DNA of 64,000 nt from Notamacropus eugenii (taxonomy: Eukaryota; Chordata; Mammalia; Diprotodontia; Macropodidae), in NCBI RefSeq assembly GCF_028372415.1, contig NC_092874.1, forward strand, positions 333,206,651 to 333,270,650. The letters run 5' to 3'. Within the stretch, counting starts at the first letter, position 1. Every line of letters starts with the position of its first letter. Below the pieces are notes generated by a model. The model had not been told where the DNA came from, made no database searches, and saw only the letters and a list, made by a program, of their open reading frames with translations. Below are positions 1 through 10,039 of the stretch, in pieces. The translations under genes were made by a program, and so were the position numbers.

Positions 1-515
1 CAGGAGAGAATTGAGGGGTCAAGGGATTGGAGGTCATAGTAAGTGGAAGAACAGGGTTTTTGGTATAGTAAGGCAGAAAAAAATGCTAACAGATTGTGAT
101 CAAAGGGAATTTCTGAGTTCATCAATGTGAAGGTGGTCATTTGTGGATGATGACAAGATCTAGGATCACATGTTTGTGGGTGGCTGATACGGGAAATGGA
201 AGCCAAGTAAGTAGAGTAAGTAAGATGACGAATTAGGAACTTCCTCCAGGAAGCTTTCCCTGTTTTTTTCTTCTTTCCCTCCCTCCTCCATGGCCTTTCC
301 TTTCTTCAGATTTCTGGTAGCACTTTATTTGTACCCTTGGTATAATATACTTGTGTTATGTACTCTAGGGCAGAATATATCTGTTGTCTCTCTCTACTAT
401 ATATGCTCCAAAAGGGCAGGGAATCTTTTTTTCATCCAAAGTTTGCATCTTATTCGGTGCCTAGCATGGTTCTTTGTATACTGTAGGAATTTAATCAACA
501 TCTGAGCTGAATTGA
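1..515 (+). repeat. L2-type LINE 3' remnant
   Basis: The second half (about 236-515) reads like an eroded L2 3' end: CTTCCTCCAGGAAGC, then AAAAGGGCAGGGAATC and a GGTGCCTAGCA / TTTAATCAACA ending. The first 235 bases resemble the purine-rich L2 3' region but are weaker. Confidence 0.5.
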
Positions 516-547
516 AAATACGGCTAAAAAACCCGCCCCAAAACAAA

Positions 548-700
548 GGGGGAGCTAAGTAGTACAGTGGATAGAGCATCCACCCAGGAGTCAGGAGGAC
601 CTGAGTTCAAATTCAGTCTTAGACAGTTACTAGCTGTGTGACCCAGGGCAAGTCACTTAATCCCCATTGCCTCCCAAAAAACCCAAAACTTAACCCACTA
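548..700 (+). repeat. Marsupial tRNA-headed SINE, short form
   Basis: Begins GGGGGAGCTAAGTAG, then AGTGGATAGAGCATC, GAGTTCAAATTCAG and GTGTGACCCAGGGCAAG (A/B-box tRNA-like head and core), and ends in an A-rich tail. Confidence 0.85.
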
Positions 701-1284
701 AAAAAATAGATGCAATAACCAAATACCCACCAGGTGGTGCTAATTATCATAGAAGAGAAGCAGTTCTTAGGCTTATTTGGCTTTGTGTCTACTCAGCAGC
801 AGAATGAGGGCTCTTTATCAATGCTGTCGCTGCTTGTGTGTGTGGCCTTCCATGAGCTTACTCAGAAGTACTTTGGGGCCTGGGCCCAAAGCTCTTCTTG
901 CTACAGTGGAAATAAGGAAAGAAATGAACCTAATGTCATGAAGCAATAAAGGCTGTTTCCAGAGCTCTTTTGGCTTCCTCAGCCTTTTCCAAAACCTAAA
1001 GACTACCAAAAAAGAGAGAGAAAAAAGTTCACACACAAGGCTTACAGAGCAAGGAAGCAACAGAAAATTGGGCAGAAACTGGGGGTTTTAGTGAAAGGTT
1101 TTGAATCACTAATTCCTATGGTTTAGAGAAATAATTATGGAATAGATAACCATTAATTGAGACAAAGAGTAAGTTGCACAGCTAAGAAATCAACAATACT
1201 ATAACCTAAATTTATACCAACTGGCAATTTTAGCTCCTTTCCTCTTTCCAGGATTTCTTTGTGTCCTGAGCACTCAGGCGCATT
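701..1284. other. Upstream flank, nothing recognised
   Basis: No gene, RNA or clear repeat was recognised in this AT-rich stretch. Confidence 0.5.
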
Positions 1285-1532
1285 TATTATTGTTGTTCAG
1301 TTATGTCCTATTCTTTGAGACCATATTTGGAGTTTTCTTGGCAAAGATACTGAAGTGGCTTGTCATTTCCTTCTCCAGCTCATTTTTAGAAATGAGGAAA
1401 CTGAGGCAAACAATTGAATTACTTGCCTAGAGTCATACAACTAGTAAATGTCTGGTGCTGGATTTGAACTCAGGAAGATGAGTCTTCATGACTGGACCAG
1501 TACTCAATCCACTTCTATACCTAGCTGCCTGG
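1285..1532 (-). repeat. Marsupial tRNA-headed SINE, long form, antisense
   Basis: Shows the full reverse order of the family: ATTATTGTTGTTCAG, TTTTCTTGGCAAAGATACTG, ATTTCCTTCTCCAGCTCA, GGAAACTGAGGCAAAC, TTTGAACTCAGGAAGATGAG, and CTAGCTGCCT at the tRNA-like end. Confidence 0.9.
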
Positions 1533-3339
1533 CACTTACGAACAATTACAACCCCTAGCGGTTAACAGTTGTAAAGAACTGGACATGTGTGAAAAGAAGA
1601 AAATTACTTGGAAGAATAGGTAAGAGAATTAGGGGGGGGAAAGTGGCTCAGTAGCACAGGCCTTTTCATTGTCAACTGTTCATAGAAAGATAAATTTAAT
1701 AAAACACTTAGTCATCTATAACAAGAACCAATGGTTCAACAAATTCAGTTCACAGAGTACTTCTTCAGTTTCCTGGTAGTGGGGAGGCCCCTGAGGTATA
1801 ATTAAACCAGGGTTTGAGCTATTTACAATCCTAGAAGAGTGAAGGATTAACTTTTTTTATGCCACAGTCATCAACATTAAAACTTCCAAGGTAAAGTACA
1901 CCTTTTTAAGGATTTTCAGTTAGGTGGCTCAACGAAATTAAGAATTTTGTCTTTGGATGGTCTCTATGCATACATACATGAGTATAAACACGTCTTTAGA
2001 TATGTTTACATACACATACATATATACATACATACACAAGGTGTCCAGCTTTAGGCTTTAGCTGCACCAAGACTTTGGGACATGCTATATATGGAAATGG
2101 TTGGGATTGGATAGTTTAGGAACATGAAAATTATTTCCCTTCTCTTTTTCTTTTCCACAGTTGTGCTGGCAAACTCACTAAAAAAAAAAAAAGTCATACC
2201 AGGAACTCTCTCTGTCCTCGGTGAAGTTACCTAAAATCTTTTTGAATCGCAATAACACCTGTGCTGGGAGGAATTCTCTCCAGTAGTTAAATGTGGTAAG
2301 GAAAGACGTCTTGACTGCCTTTTAGGGTCTGGATACCTTATCACACCCAGACCAGGCTTCTCTCCCTTCCCCTATAGGGAAAACAACCTAGGGTGGGTCT
2401 TGTTGGTTTCTAAGGCAACCTTTCTTCTCCAGCCCAGAATGGGGAGTTTTTGGCATAGTGGATCGGACACTGACTGAGAACAGTTAAACCCCAAACACTG
2501 AAGAAATTTGTTATTCATCTGGGTCCCAGCGGTTCTCCACCTGCGGGAGTAGGGTGGGGTAGGGGAAACCACTGGTGTTTGCCTCCAGGGAGCTTAAACA
2601 AAAGGAATTTAGAGGATTTATTCAGTTTTCTCTCCCCAGCCCTACCCTCTACTTTTAAAAGCTAGAGATTTATCTGAAAAGTTTTATAGGGAACATACCC
2701 TGGGGTCATCTAGCCCTAGGATCAACCAATAATTCACTGGAAAGAGTCAGAGAGGAAAAGCGACCTAAGGAGGTGGGGGCATTTTCCCAATTCTTCGCTA
2801 AGGCTTGGAGCATTGGACATCTGAAGGGTACTGAAGACAGATTCAGGTCCAGTTTTGCCACGTCAAGAGAATGTGATCAAACAGGTTTGTAAACCTCAAA
2901 GCGCTGTATGATGGCAGTAACGACAGCGACATTCCACTTTCTCACTCTCACTTTTGAGAGGGTTTCCCAGGGTTATTGATCCACGGGATTTACAGGCGAG
3001 GAGGTAGGGGCTGTCTTCCTGCAGATCGTAGTTTCCAAGAGATTCCCTGGGCCCGATCCAAGCTTAGCTTGATTTTTCTCCTTAGGACCCAAACGTGGTA
3101 AAGTACTAGGGAGGAACTGGGGGCGGCCTGCTTGAGTGGCCTCGCTGCTGCTTTGCAGGCTTCCTGGCTGCCTAGCAAGGGGCCCCTCCTTCTGCTTTCC
3201 CCCAGTGCAGCTCGGCTCAAAGTCTCTCTCCCCTCTGGCTCGCTACCTCCTTCCTCTCTCCGCCCAGGCTAGAGAGGAAGGAAACTAATCGAGCTCAAGC
3301 TGTTTGTGTTTTTTTTTTTTCACTTCAGGGAAGGCACGC
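1533..3339. other. Upstream flank of B4GALT1
   Basis: Mostly unique-looking sequence with a (CATA)n-like tract at about 1966-2040. Short open frames here have no recognisable homology. G+C content climbs from about 3100. Confidence 0.5.
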
Positions 3340-3740
3340 TCCCTCCGGAGAGACAGGCGGGCAGGAGGGAGGATGGACAGAGGCCAGTAAAGAGAGAGAG
3401 GGGCGGGGAAGCGAGGGAAGGAGTCCCAAACAGCAGCTGCCAAGGCTCAAGCCCCAGCCCAGCCTGAGCGCCGGGCGACTGAAGTGGCACCTGGGCTCGC
3501 CGAGCACCCTCAAGCGAGGGAGATCACGGAGGCTGAGAGAAGGAAAGCAAAGCCGAGCAGGAGCGGGGAGAGGAGTGGCCCTCGGGGAACGCATGCACAC
3601 GCACCCCGCGCCCGGCTTTGGAGAGGTGGCCCGCGGGGTACACCCAGGGTCCCGCCAAACGCCCTTTCTCTCGCCTGGCTCGTCCGCCCTTCTCTTTGCA
3701 GGTCCTCCGCGTCTCACACCTCGCACACAGCCTTTTTGTT
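3340..3740. promoter_or_regulatory. Upstream CpG-rich cluster, possible second or divergent promoter
   Basis: A separate stretch rich in G+C and CpG lies about 1.1-1.4 kb before the start codon, divided from the main island by AT-richer sequence and an L2 remnant. It contains GGGGCGGGGAAGCG-like Sp1 matches near 3401. Open frames here on both strands look like by-products of G+C content. It could drive an upstream or antisense non-coding RNA, since human B4GALT1 has an antisense neighbour, but nothing here proves transcription. Confidence 0.4.
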
Positions 3741-3989
3741 GGTTTGTCTGGGTCAAGTTTCTCCCCACTCCAACGCACCAAAGGGATTTTCCTAAAGCGC
3801 AGGACCATGTCCGACCAGGTCACCACCACCCCAGCACCGAATTCAGAACCCTCCAGTGCCTCCCTCGAGGATCCTCTAGGACTGGCGTGCAAAGTCCTTC
3901 CCAACCTGGCCCCCACCCAGGTTTCCAGTCTTTCAGGCCGCTCCCCCAGTGACACTGGCTACCTGGTTACCCTCACTCCACCTCCGTGC

Positions 3990-4392
3990 ATTTCCACCCG
4001 CTTTGCCCCATGTCTAGAATACTCGGCCCTCCTCTTCTCCTCTCCTGGCTTCCTTCGCGTCCCAGCTAAAACCCCATCTTCTACAGATCCCCCTTAATGC
4101 CTCCTGTATCCTATCTGGTTGGTCCATGTTTCGTGTGCATGTGTAACTCCGTTAGGCTGTGAGCTTCTCGAGTTCGGGGACCGTCCTTCGTATGCCAGGC
4201 GCACTACTGAGGGCTGGGGATACAAAAGGTCGGTCCCTGCTCTCCAGGAGCTCCCTATCTAAGGCGGGAGCGAGACACCGAGCAAACAACTGGGTGCAGA
4301 CAAGGTAAAATAAATAACCAACCGGCCTGAGCGGTGGCGTCCCCACACCGCTCATCTCGGGCGCTTAATAAATGTTTATTGACTCTCCGGCT
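3990..4392 (+). repeat. L2 3' remnant inside the promoter-proximal region
   Basis: Reads as L2: GGCTTCCTTCGCGTCCCAGC and AAAACCCCATCTTCTACAG, then GTGAGCTTCTCGAG, CTGGGGATACAAAAGGTC, TCCAGGAGCTCCCTATCTAA, and the L2 ending GCGCTTAATAAATGTTTATT. It has gained CpGs typical of the surrounding island. Confidence 0.72.
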
Positions 4393-4800
4393 GAGCACAC
4401 GCGGGCCGCGCACCCACCCCCGCAGGCCAGAGCCCCGGGAGCCGCGAGAGCCGAGCAGCCCGAGAGCTGGAAGGTTTTACTAGGGGGAGGAGGGATGGGA
4501 CGGCGGGGGGAGGCCCTCCCCTGCTCCGCCCCTCCAGCCGGGCCCCGCCCCCCTCCCCCTCCCCTGGAGGAAGCGGCTGGCTCGGGGGCAGTCTCTCCCC
4601 TCCCTCGCTCCCCGCGGCTCCTCCTCCTCCCTCCCCTCCTCCCTCCCCTCGGGTGCTCGCGGGGCCCGGGCGGCAGAGAGCGGGAACCTCCTTCCGAGCG
4701 AGCCCGGCGGCCCGGCGCTCCCGCCCCTCCCGGCCAGCCCCGGCGGCTCCGCGCTGCCCCGCCGCTTTTAAGGAGGGGGGAGGGGAGGGGGTCGGCCAGC
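4393..4800 (+). promoter_or_regulatory. B4GALT1: B4GALT1 proximal promoter and 5' UTR
   Basis: There is no convincing TATA box. GC-box (Sp1-type) cores are visible at 4524-4533, 4543-4553 and 4721-4730, with C-rich and G-rich tracts at 4548-4650 and 4773-4791. In eutherians long and short transcripts start before the first ATG and between the two ATGs. The exact start sites cannot be read from sequence. The reading frame of exon 1 stays open upstream to an ATG at 4372, preceded directly by an in-frame TAA. Confidence 0.7.
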
Positions 4801-5161
4801 ATGAAGGAGCCGCTGCTGGGCAGCATGGCCCTGCCGGGCAAGTCCCTGCAGAAGGCTTGCCGGCTGCTCGTGCTCTTCTGCGCCCTGCACCTCGTCGTCA
4901 CGCTCCTCTACTACTTGTCGGGCCGGGATTTCTACGTCCTGCAGCTCTTCTCCAAGCACCAGCAGAGCCAGGAGGGGCGCGGCGCCGTGACCGTGACCGC
5001 GGCGGCCGGGGAGCCCCCGGGGGCGTCGGCGGCGGCCGGCGTGGACCAGCCGGCGGGGGACCAGGCGCCGCGGCCCGCGGAGGCCACGCAGAGCGCGGAG
5101 ACCGGGCCGCCCGCCGGAGGCCGGGCGCTGCCCCGCTGCCCGGACCCCTCGCCGCTGCTGG
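4801..5161 (+). CDS. B4GALT1: B4GALT1 exon 1, coding part (cytoplasmic tail, signal anchor, stem)
   Basis: Beta-1,4-galactosyltransferase 1 is a type II trans-Golgi enzyme that moves galactose from UDP-Gal to terminal GlcNAc; with alpha-lactalbumin it makes lactose. The exon encodes 120 codons plus one base. It starts MKEPLLGSMALPGK and continues through a hydrophobic anchor at about residues 22-40 (RLLVLFCALHLVVTLLYYLS). Cys27 and His30 in the anchor match the pair linked to Golgi retention. An Ala/Pro/Gly-rich stem follows, ending LPRCPDPSPLL. The first ATG has A at -3. A second in-frame ATG at 4825 (codon 9, A at -3, G at +4) matches the short-form start, Met14 in human. The donor is G|GTAAGA, leaving phase 1. 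Human exon 1 encodes 137 residues, so this stem is shorter, and it contains no Asn. Cys113 should pair with Cys155 in exon 2. The tail and anchor resemble B4GALT1, not B4GALT2. Confidence 0.96.
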
Positions 5162-5469
5162 GTAAGACGCGGACCCCGCCGCCCTCCGCCCTCCGCCCTC
5201 CGTCCTCCGCTCCCGGCCCCTTCCCGGACTCGGCGAGCCGAGCGTGGGGCCCCGGGAGCGGGAGCCCGGGCGGGAAGGGCCGTCGGGGGGAAGTGCCGGC
5301 AGGGGGCGTGGAGACCTGCGCGGTGGGGAGCGAGGAGAGAGGCTGCGGGTCCGGAGCCCCGGGCCCCGGGCTCCGGGCTCCGGGCTCCGCTGGACTGGAG
5401 CCGGCGAGCTGGCTGGGCCGGGGCTGCTAAGAGAAGGGAAGGAGGCTCTGCCCCGTTGTCTGGGGGCGG

Positions 5470-5612
5470 GTGGGGCGTTTGTGTATGTGTGTGTGCGTGT
5501 GCGTGCGCGTGTGGGTATGTGTATGTATATGTGTATGTGTGTGTGCGCGCGTATGCGTGCGGGTATGTGTATGTATATGTGTCTGTGCGTGTGTATGTGT
5601 GCGCGTGGATAG
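5470..5612 (+). repeat. (TG)n-rich microsatellite
   Basis: Alternating purine-pyrimidine TG, CG and TA steps just after exon 1. Such tracts can form Z-DNA and are usually length-polymorphic. Long Cys/Val-rich frames across it are artefacts of the dinucleotide repeat. Confidence 0.9.
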
Positions 5613-6525
5613 GAGCAGTGGGCAGACCTCAGTACTCCCGCTGCGAGGCTCCCCTCTCACCTTCTTTTCTGCCCATTCCTTTTCTTTTCTTTTGGTTCCC
5701 GAGTTTCTCTGTGTGTGTATGTGTGTGTGACAGAGAAGAATTTTGCCGACATAACTTTAATCCTGGCTGCAAAACTCCATTTTATAAGTTGAGCTTCGCG
5801 CGCGCGCTTGTGTGTGTGTGTGTGTTAGATAAAATGAGTGTAGTGGGGGCAACATACACAACTTAAATGCTGGCCGCAAGACTTCCCTCTACAGCCCTGT
5901 TGTCTGCCCACCCTTTTCTCCGTGTGTGTGTGTGTGTGTGTTAGGAGACAAAGTGAGTGTAGTGAGGGCAACATACACAACTTAAATGCTGGCCGCAAGA
6001 CTTCCCTCTACAGCCCTGTTATCTGCCCACCCTTTTCTCCCTGTGAGTGTGTGTGTCTCACACAGGCAAACAAAGTGAGTGTCGTGGGGGCAATCTCTAG
6101 ATAACTGAAATCCTGGCAGCAAAACTTCCTTCTATAATCTTGTTACCTGCCAGTTCGTTCCCCCCTGTTGGGGTGCTTGTGGCGGGGTGTGGGGGGGGGG
6201 GGGTGGTTAGAGAAAGCGTTTGAGGCGGTGCAGATATCACTTTAATCCTGATTGCAAAACTCCCGTTGTCTCCCCATCCCATTTCTTCTCCGTTGGTGTT
6301 TGAGTTTCTCAGGTGTGTGTGTATGTGTAGTGGGGGCGATGTGCACACGTAACTTAGTTTTTCTCTCTCTGTTTGCAAGATTCGAATACATACGTGTGAA
6401 TAAGTGTGTGTAGTGGGAAACAGCAGTGTGCAGACAGACATTCCTTCAGTCCTGGCTGCAAGATTCCCCAATATAGCCTTGTTTTCCTCCCATCTTTTTC
6501 TGTCGGTCGATTTTTTGAGTTCCTT
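5600..6525 (+). repeat. Compound minisatellite with about 120 bp units, each led by TG repeats
   Basis: Seven or eight diverged units, each with a TG-rich start, AGTGTAGTGGGGGCAA-like block, CTGGCTGCAAAACT-like block, and a CTG(T)T..CTGCCCACCCTTTTCTCC end. Approximate unit starts are 5600, 5711, 5808, 5922, 6041, 6165, 6311 and 6392. The copies starting at 5835 and 5955 differ at only two of about 86 positions at exactly 120 bp spacing, so part of the array duplicated or was homogenised recently. Confidence 0.85.
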
Positions 6526-7321
6526 CTGCTAAGTGTGATACTTCAAGGCTACTGGCTTAGGTTTTTAAAATTGTTTTTTTGATTTTTTTTTTTTTGCCTA
6601 CCCCCAAAAATTCCATTGCTCTTCCCCAGCGATAGTAAATCAGCAACTTGATGTGCTAGTAAGCCACCGGCTCAGACCAGTGTGGGAGGGACACAATCTC
6701 TCTGTCTTTCTCTCTGCCTCTCTTTCTTTCCTTTTCTTCCTTTCCTCCTCTTTCCTTCCCTCCTCCCTCCCTAGAACTTTTAAGGAGGGGAGAAAAATCA
6801 TTTCAGAGATCTTAAACTGATTTTTCTTTCTTTTAAATGGAATATCTAGCAGTCCAAGCTCCAATTCCAACTAAGGTTGAAGTCTGAATCACCTGGGCAT
6901 TAATTTTTGTGCAGAAATCACTGATAAAGGAATTAAGTAAAAAAATGAATTAAAATTTTTTGATTTACCCAGATTTTTCATTCATTGCCCCCCCAGAAAA
7001 AAAAAGACTGCCGAGTAAGGGTGCTTAGCTTGAGTGTGTTTTCTTACAGCTTTGATTTTCTTCATTCAGATTTTAAAAAAAAATTTTTTAAAGAGTTTCT
7101 GAGACATCTTATGAACCACATTCCAAAAGACTTTTCCGGAAACTTGTTACTTCGTAATAGGCTGCCAGAAAACTGTTGCTCAACTTTTTTTCTGTAATGA
7201 CTGTGATACTTTTTTGTATGTCTAGGGAGGGTCCTGTCCTGATTATTTTACATAGCAGACAGGCAGGCAAGTGTAGTACACAAAGTGTCCCCTACCGGTT
7301 TGGATACTTTTCTTGCTTATG
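6526..7321. other. Intron 1 sequence with pyrimidine-rich tract
   Basis: Contains T-rich and CT-rich simple sequence (about 6560-6595 and 6698-6775). Nothing else recognised. Confidence 0.5.
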
Positions 7322-7440
7322 AGTTTGGCCAAGTCACCTCAGTTTCCCTATCCTTATATTTAAGAATAAAAATACCTGCACAGGGGTACTGACTGGATCA
7401 CATGAGAATGTTAGGGCTGACTATGGAAAAGTCAGCTGTG
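7322..7440 (+). repeat. MIR-type SINE fragment
   Basis: GGCCAAGTCACCTCAGTTTC followed by a diverged MIR-like 3' part. Confidence 0.5.
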
Positions 7441-8644
7441 GTAGTGAGAGTTCATCTTGAGACTACTGACAACTTTAGAACTTAATTGCTGCATTGATCT
7501 GCTAAAAGCTTCAAACAAACAAACCCACACAGTTAAGGGCTTCTCTTGAGGCAATGAATTCCAGGTAGGAAGAGTTTTGAACAGGAAAAGAATCTTGAAA
7601 AATAAGCAGCTTTTAAAGGGGAAATGGGTGGGAGGAGAAAGAGAGAAAGAAGCCAGGATCTTTGAGTGAATGGTATAAAACTTTTAAAAATTTCAGTTGA
7701 GGTTTCTCTAGAATTATATTGGAAATATTGCTAAAATAAGCATTTGGGAACAAGGGAACAGATTAGTGTCATAATTTTGATTGAAATCAGAAGGCTTCTG
7801 TTAAAATGCTAGTTGGGATAAATGGTATAGTTAAAAAAATTTTTTCTAAGAATTTTTTTTTATTACTGCATTTCTTGTGATCAATTTTTACTTATTTTCC
7901 AGCTTAGTGCATTTCTCTCTGGAAAGATTACATGAACTCCATTAAGTTGCCTTTGTGTGACAAACATTAACTCATTCAAAATTTATGTGATTAAATTGTT
8001 TCATTCAGCCTCACAATGTGGAGGTCACTGAGCATTCTTGGATAAAGGGATGAAAGTATTATCAAGTATCTGTTGAGGAACTTCTGTTTCTAAATTTTTT
8101 TCCATTTGAAGGATTTAGTCAGGTTTCATGTGGTTTTAGATATTTGCCTATGTGCTGCAGGCTAATAAAAATTCGTCTTGTTTTTGTACTTAAAAGACAA
8201 TAATGACTTCGTATTTTTGTGAAATAAGACAGGTGTTAGTTGATACCTTGTGGGCTGGTTTTGAGGTTGGTGGGAGAAACCGTAGCTGGGGTTTATTGTG
8301 GCTTTTTTCACTTCTTACAATTCCTTTCCCTAGTGAGATGGCCAGTATAGCCTTTCTATCATGTCCTGTCTGCCCGAAGCTTCAGTGGACTGGTTAATGT
8401 CACATTGTCACCCCATGAGTTGTTAAACTCTAGGAAGAGGAGTAACTTGCCCATTTCTTATATTTTCCTTTGTTTATTTTACAGAATCTTTTAAAAAAAT
8501 GCTGCTGACATTTTATTTTTAGATTGTTATTTCCTCATTTCCCCTCCCCAATTAAACACTTCCTTGAAACAAAGTATCTAAGCAATGACAACTGACCCAG
8601 TAAATTAGTCTTACTGAATATACCAAATTCCATGTTATTCAACA
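7441..8644. other. Intron 1, nothing recognised
   Basis: AT-rich, no recognisable repeat or conserved coding frame. Confidence 0.5.
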
Positions 8645-9230
8645 GTCTAGCCCCTTCCATGGTGCTGAGCATTGGGCAAGGCCCTCAGGATACATAGAAA
8701 TTTGGAACGCATTCTGTTGGGGAAGACAATATTATATAGGAATAGAAGGTAAAAATTAGGTAGTTTAGGGAGCTAACACTAACAGCTTGAAGGGAGAGGG
8801 AATCAGGAATCAGGAAAAACTTCCTGGATAAGAGCTGAGTCTTTTTTAGGAGAGGTAGAGGGGAAGAGGTAGTGTATTCTAGTTATGGGGAACCAAGTGT
8901 ACAAAGACATGGAGTAGAGACAGGGTGTCTGTGTAAGGAACAGGAAGAAGGCCAATTTGCCTAGAAAACAACAATAGTAAAGCTAGAAAAGTAGCAGCTT
9001 ATGAAGGGCCCCAAAGTCCAGATGATATTTTTTCCTAGGGGCAATAGGCCAGGACTGGAGTTTTTTGAGTAGGGGAATGTCACAGTAACATCTGTGATTT
9101 AGGAAAATCATTTTAACTGCTGTGGGTAGAGAGATGAATTAGGAGACTATTAAAGTAGTGGCAGGATGTGAGTAGGGAGAATCCAGTCAGATACAAGAGT
9201 TTTTGTATAGGTAGAAATAAGATTTCAATC
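8645..9230 (+). repeat. L2-type LINE 3' region
   Basis: Diverged match to the purine-rich part of L2: GAGCATTGGGCAAGGCCCTC, GAAAAACTTCCTGGAT, AGTAGGGGAATGTCAC, AGGAAAATCATTTTAACTGC and a GAGACTATTAAAGTAGTGGC block. Confidence 0.6.
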
Positions 9231-9234
9231 AACA

Positions 9235-10022
9235 AACATTTATTAAGCACCTGCTGTTTGATCAGGTGCTATGCTTTGCTTTGTCAGTGAAGGAAAAGGA
9301 AGATTTGAGTATGATTGGCATTTCAAAACCGTTCATAACCTAGCCACCTCTTATTTTTTTCTCAGCTTACGCTACTCATTGATCCAGTGACACCGGGCTG
9401 CTTGCTGTTCCTTTAACAAGACATTCCATCTCCATGCTCCAGGCATTTTCTCTGACTGATCCCCATTCCTGGAATGCATTCCCTCATCATCATCCCCACT
9501 TCTGTGACTTTCTTGAAATTCCAGTAAAAGCCACCTTCTAAAGGAAGCCTTTCCCAATCCCTCTAATTCTAGTGCCTTTCCTCTGCTGATTATTTCCCCT
9601 TTATCTTGTATATAGTTTATTTGTGCATATTTATTTGTATGTTGTCTCCCCACTTAGATTGTGATTTCCTCTAGGGCAAGGACTGCCTTTTGCCTCTCTT
9701 TGTATCATTAGTGCTTGGCACAATGTCTGACACTTTATTGTTGTTGTCCAATCATGTCCAACTCTTCCTGACCCATTTGGGATTTTCTTGGCAGAGACAC
9801 AGGAGTGGTTTGCCATTTCCTTCTCCAGCTCATTTTGCAGATGAGGCAACTGAGGCGAACAGGGTGAAGTGACTTGCTCAGGGTCACACAGCTGGTATCT
9901 GAGGCTGGGTTGGATCTCATGAAGATGAGTCTTCCTTATTCCAGGCCTGGTACTCTATCTGCTTCAACACTTGGCTTCCCTGGCACATAGCAGGCATTTA
10001 ATAATGGTTATTGACCACCAAC
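9235..10022 (+). repeat. L2 3' end, interrupted by a SINE
   Basis: L2 blocks are AACCTAGCCACCTCTTA, GCATTTTCTCTGACTGATCC, AAAAGCCACCTTCTAAAGG, ATTGTGATTTCCTCTAGGGC and TAGTGCTTGGCACAATG. They stop at about 9737 and resume after the SINE at 9982 with GGCACATAGCAGGCATTTAA. Confidence 0.75.
9738..9981 (-). repeat. Marsupial tRNA-headed SINE inside an L2
   Basis: Runs from ATTGTTGTTGTCCAATC through GGAGTGGTTTGCCATTTCC and GATGAGTCTTCC to the tRNA-like end. It splits the L2 3' end, so it is younger. Confidence 0.9.
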
Positions 10023-10039
10023 TAAATTAGAAGGTTGTG

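Larger units (their letters stand above)
4330..5440 (+). promoter_or_regulatory. B4GALT1: Main CpG island over the B4GALT1 promoter, exon 1 and start of intron 1
   Basis: CpG and G+C density rise sharply from about 4330 and fall at about 5440, where the (TG)n tract begins. A CpG-island start fits the housekeeping expression of B4GALT1. Confidence 0.85.

Noticed and set aside
548-700. tRNA gene from A/B-box-like head
   Set aside because: It is the tRNA-derived head of a SINE followed by the SINE core and A-rich tail. The same applies to the other SINE heads in the window.
3325-4097. Several overlapping open frames of 103-159 codons upstream of B4GALT1
   Set aside because: Present in several frames and both strands at once, with no recognisable domain; a side effect of base composition.
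4365-4901. 178-codon minus-strand open frame over the CpG island
   Set aside because: Low-complexity Arg/Gly/Pro composition; stops are rare in G+C-rich DNA, and it overlaps the real B4GALT1 exon on the other strand.
5427-5866. Cys/Val-rich or Thr/His-rich open frames
   Set aside because: Direct translation of the (TG)n/(AC)n tract.
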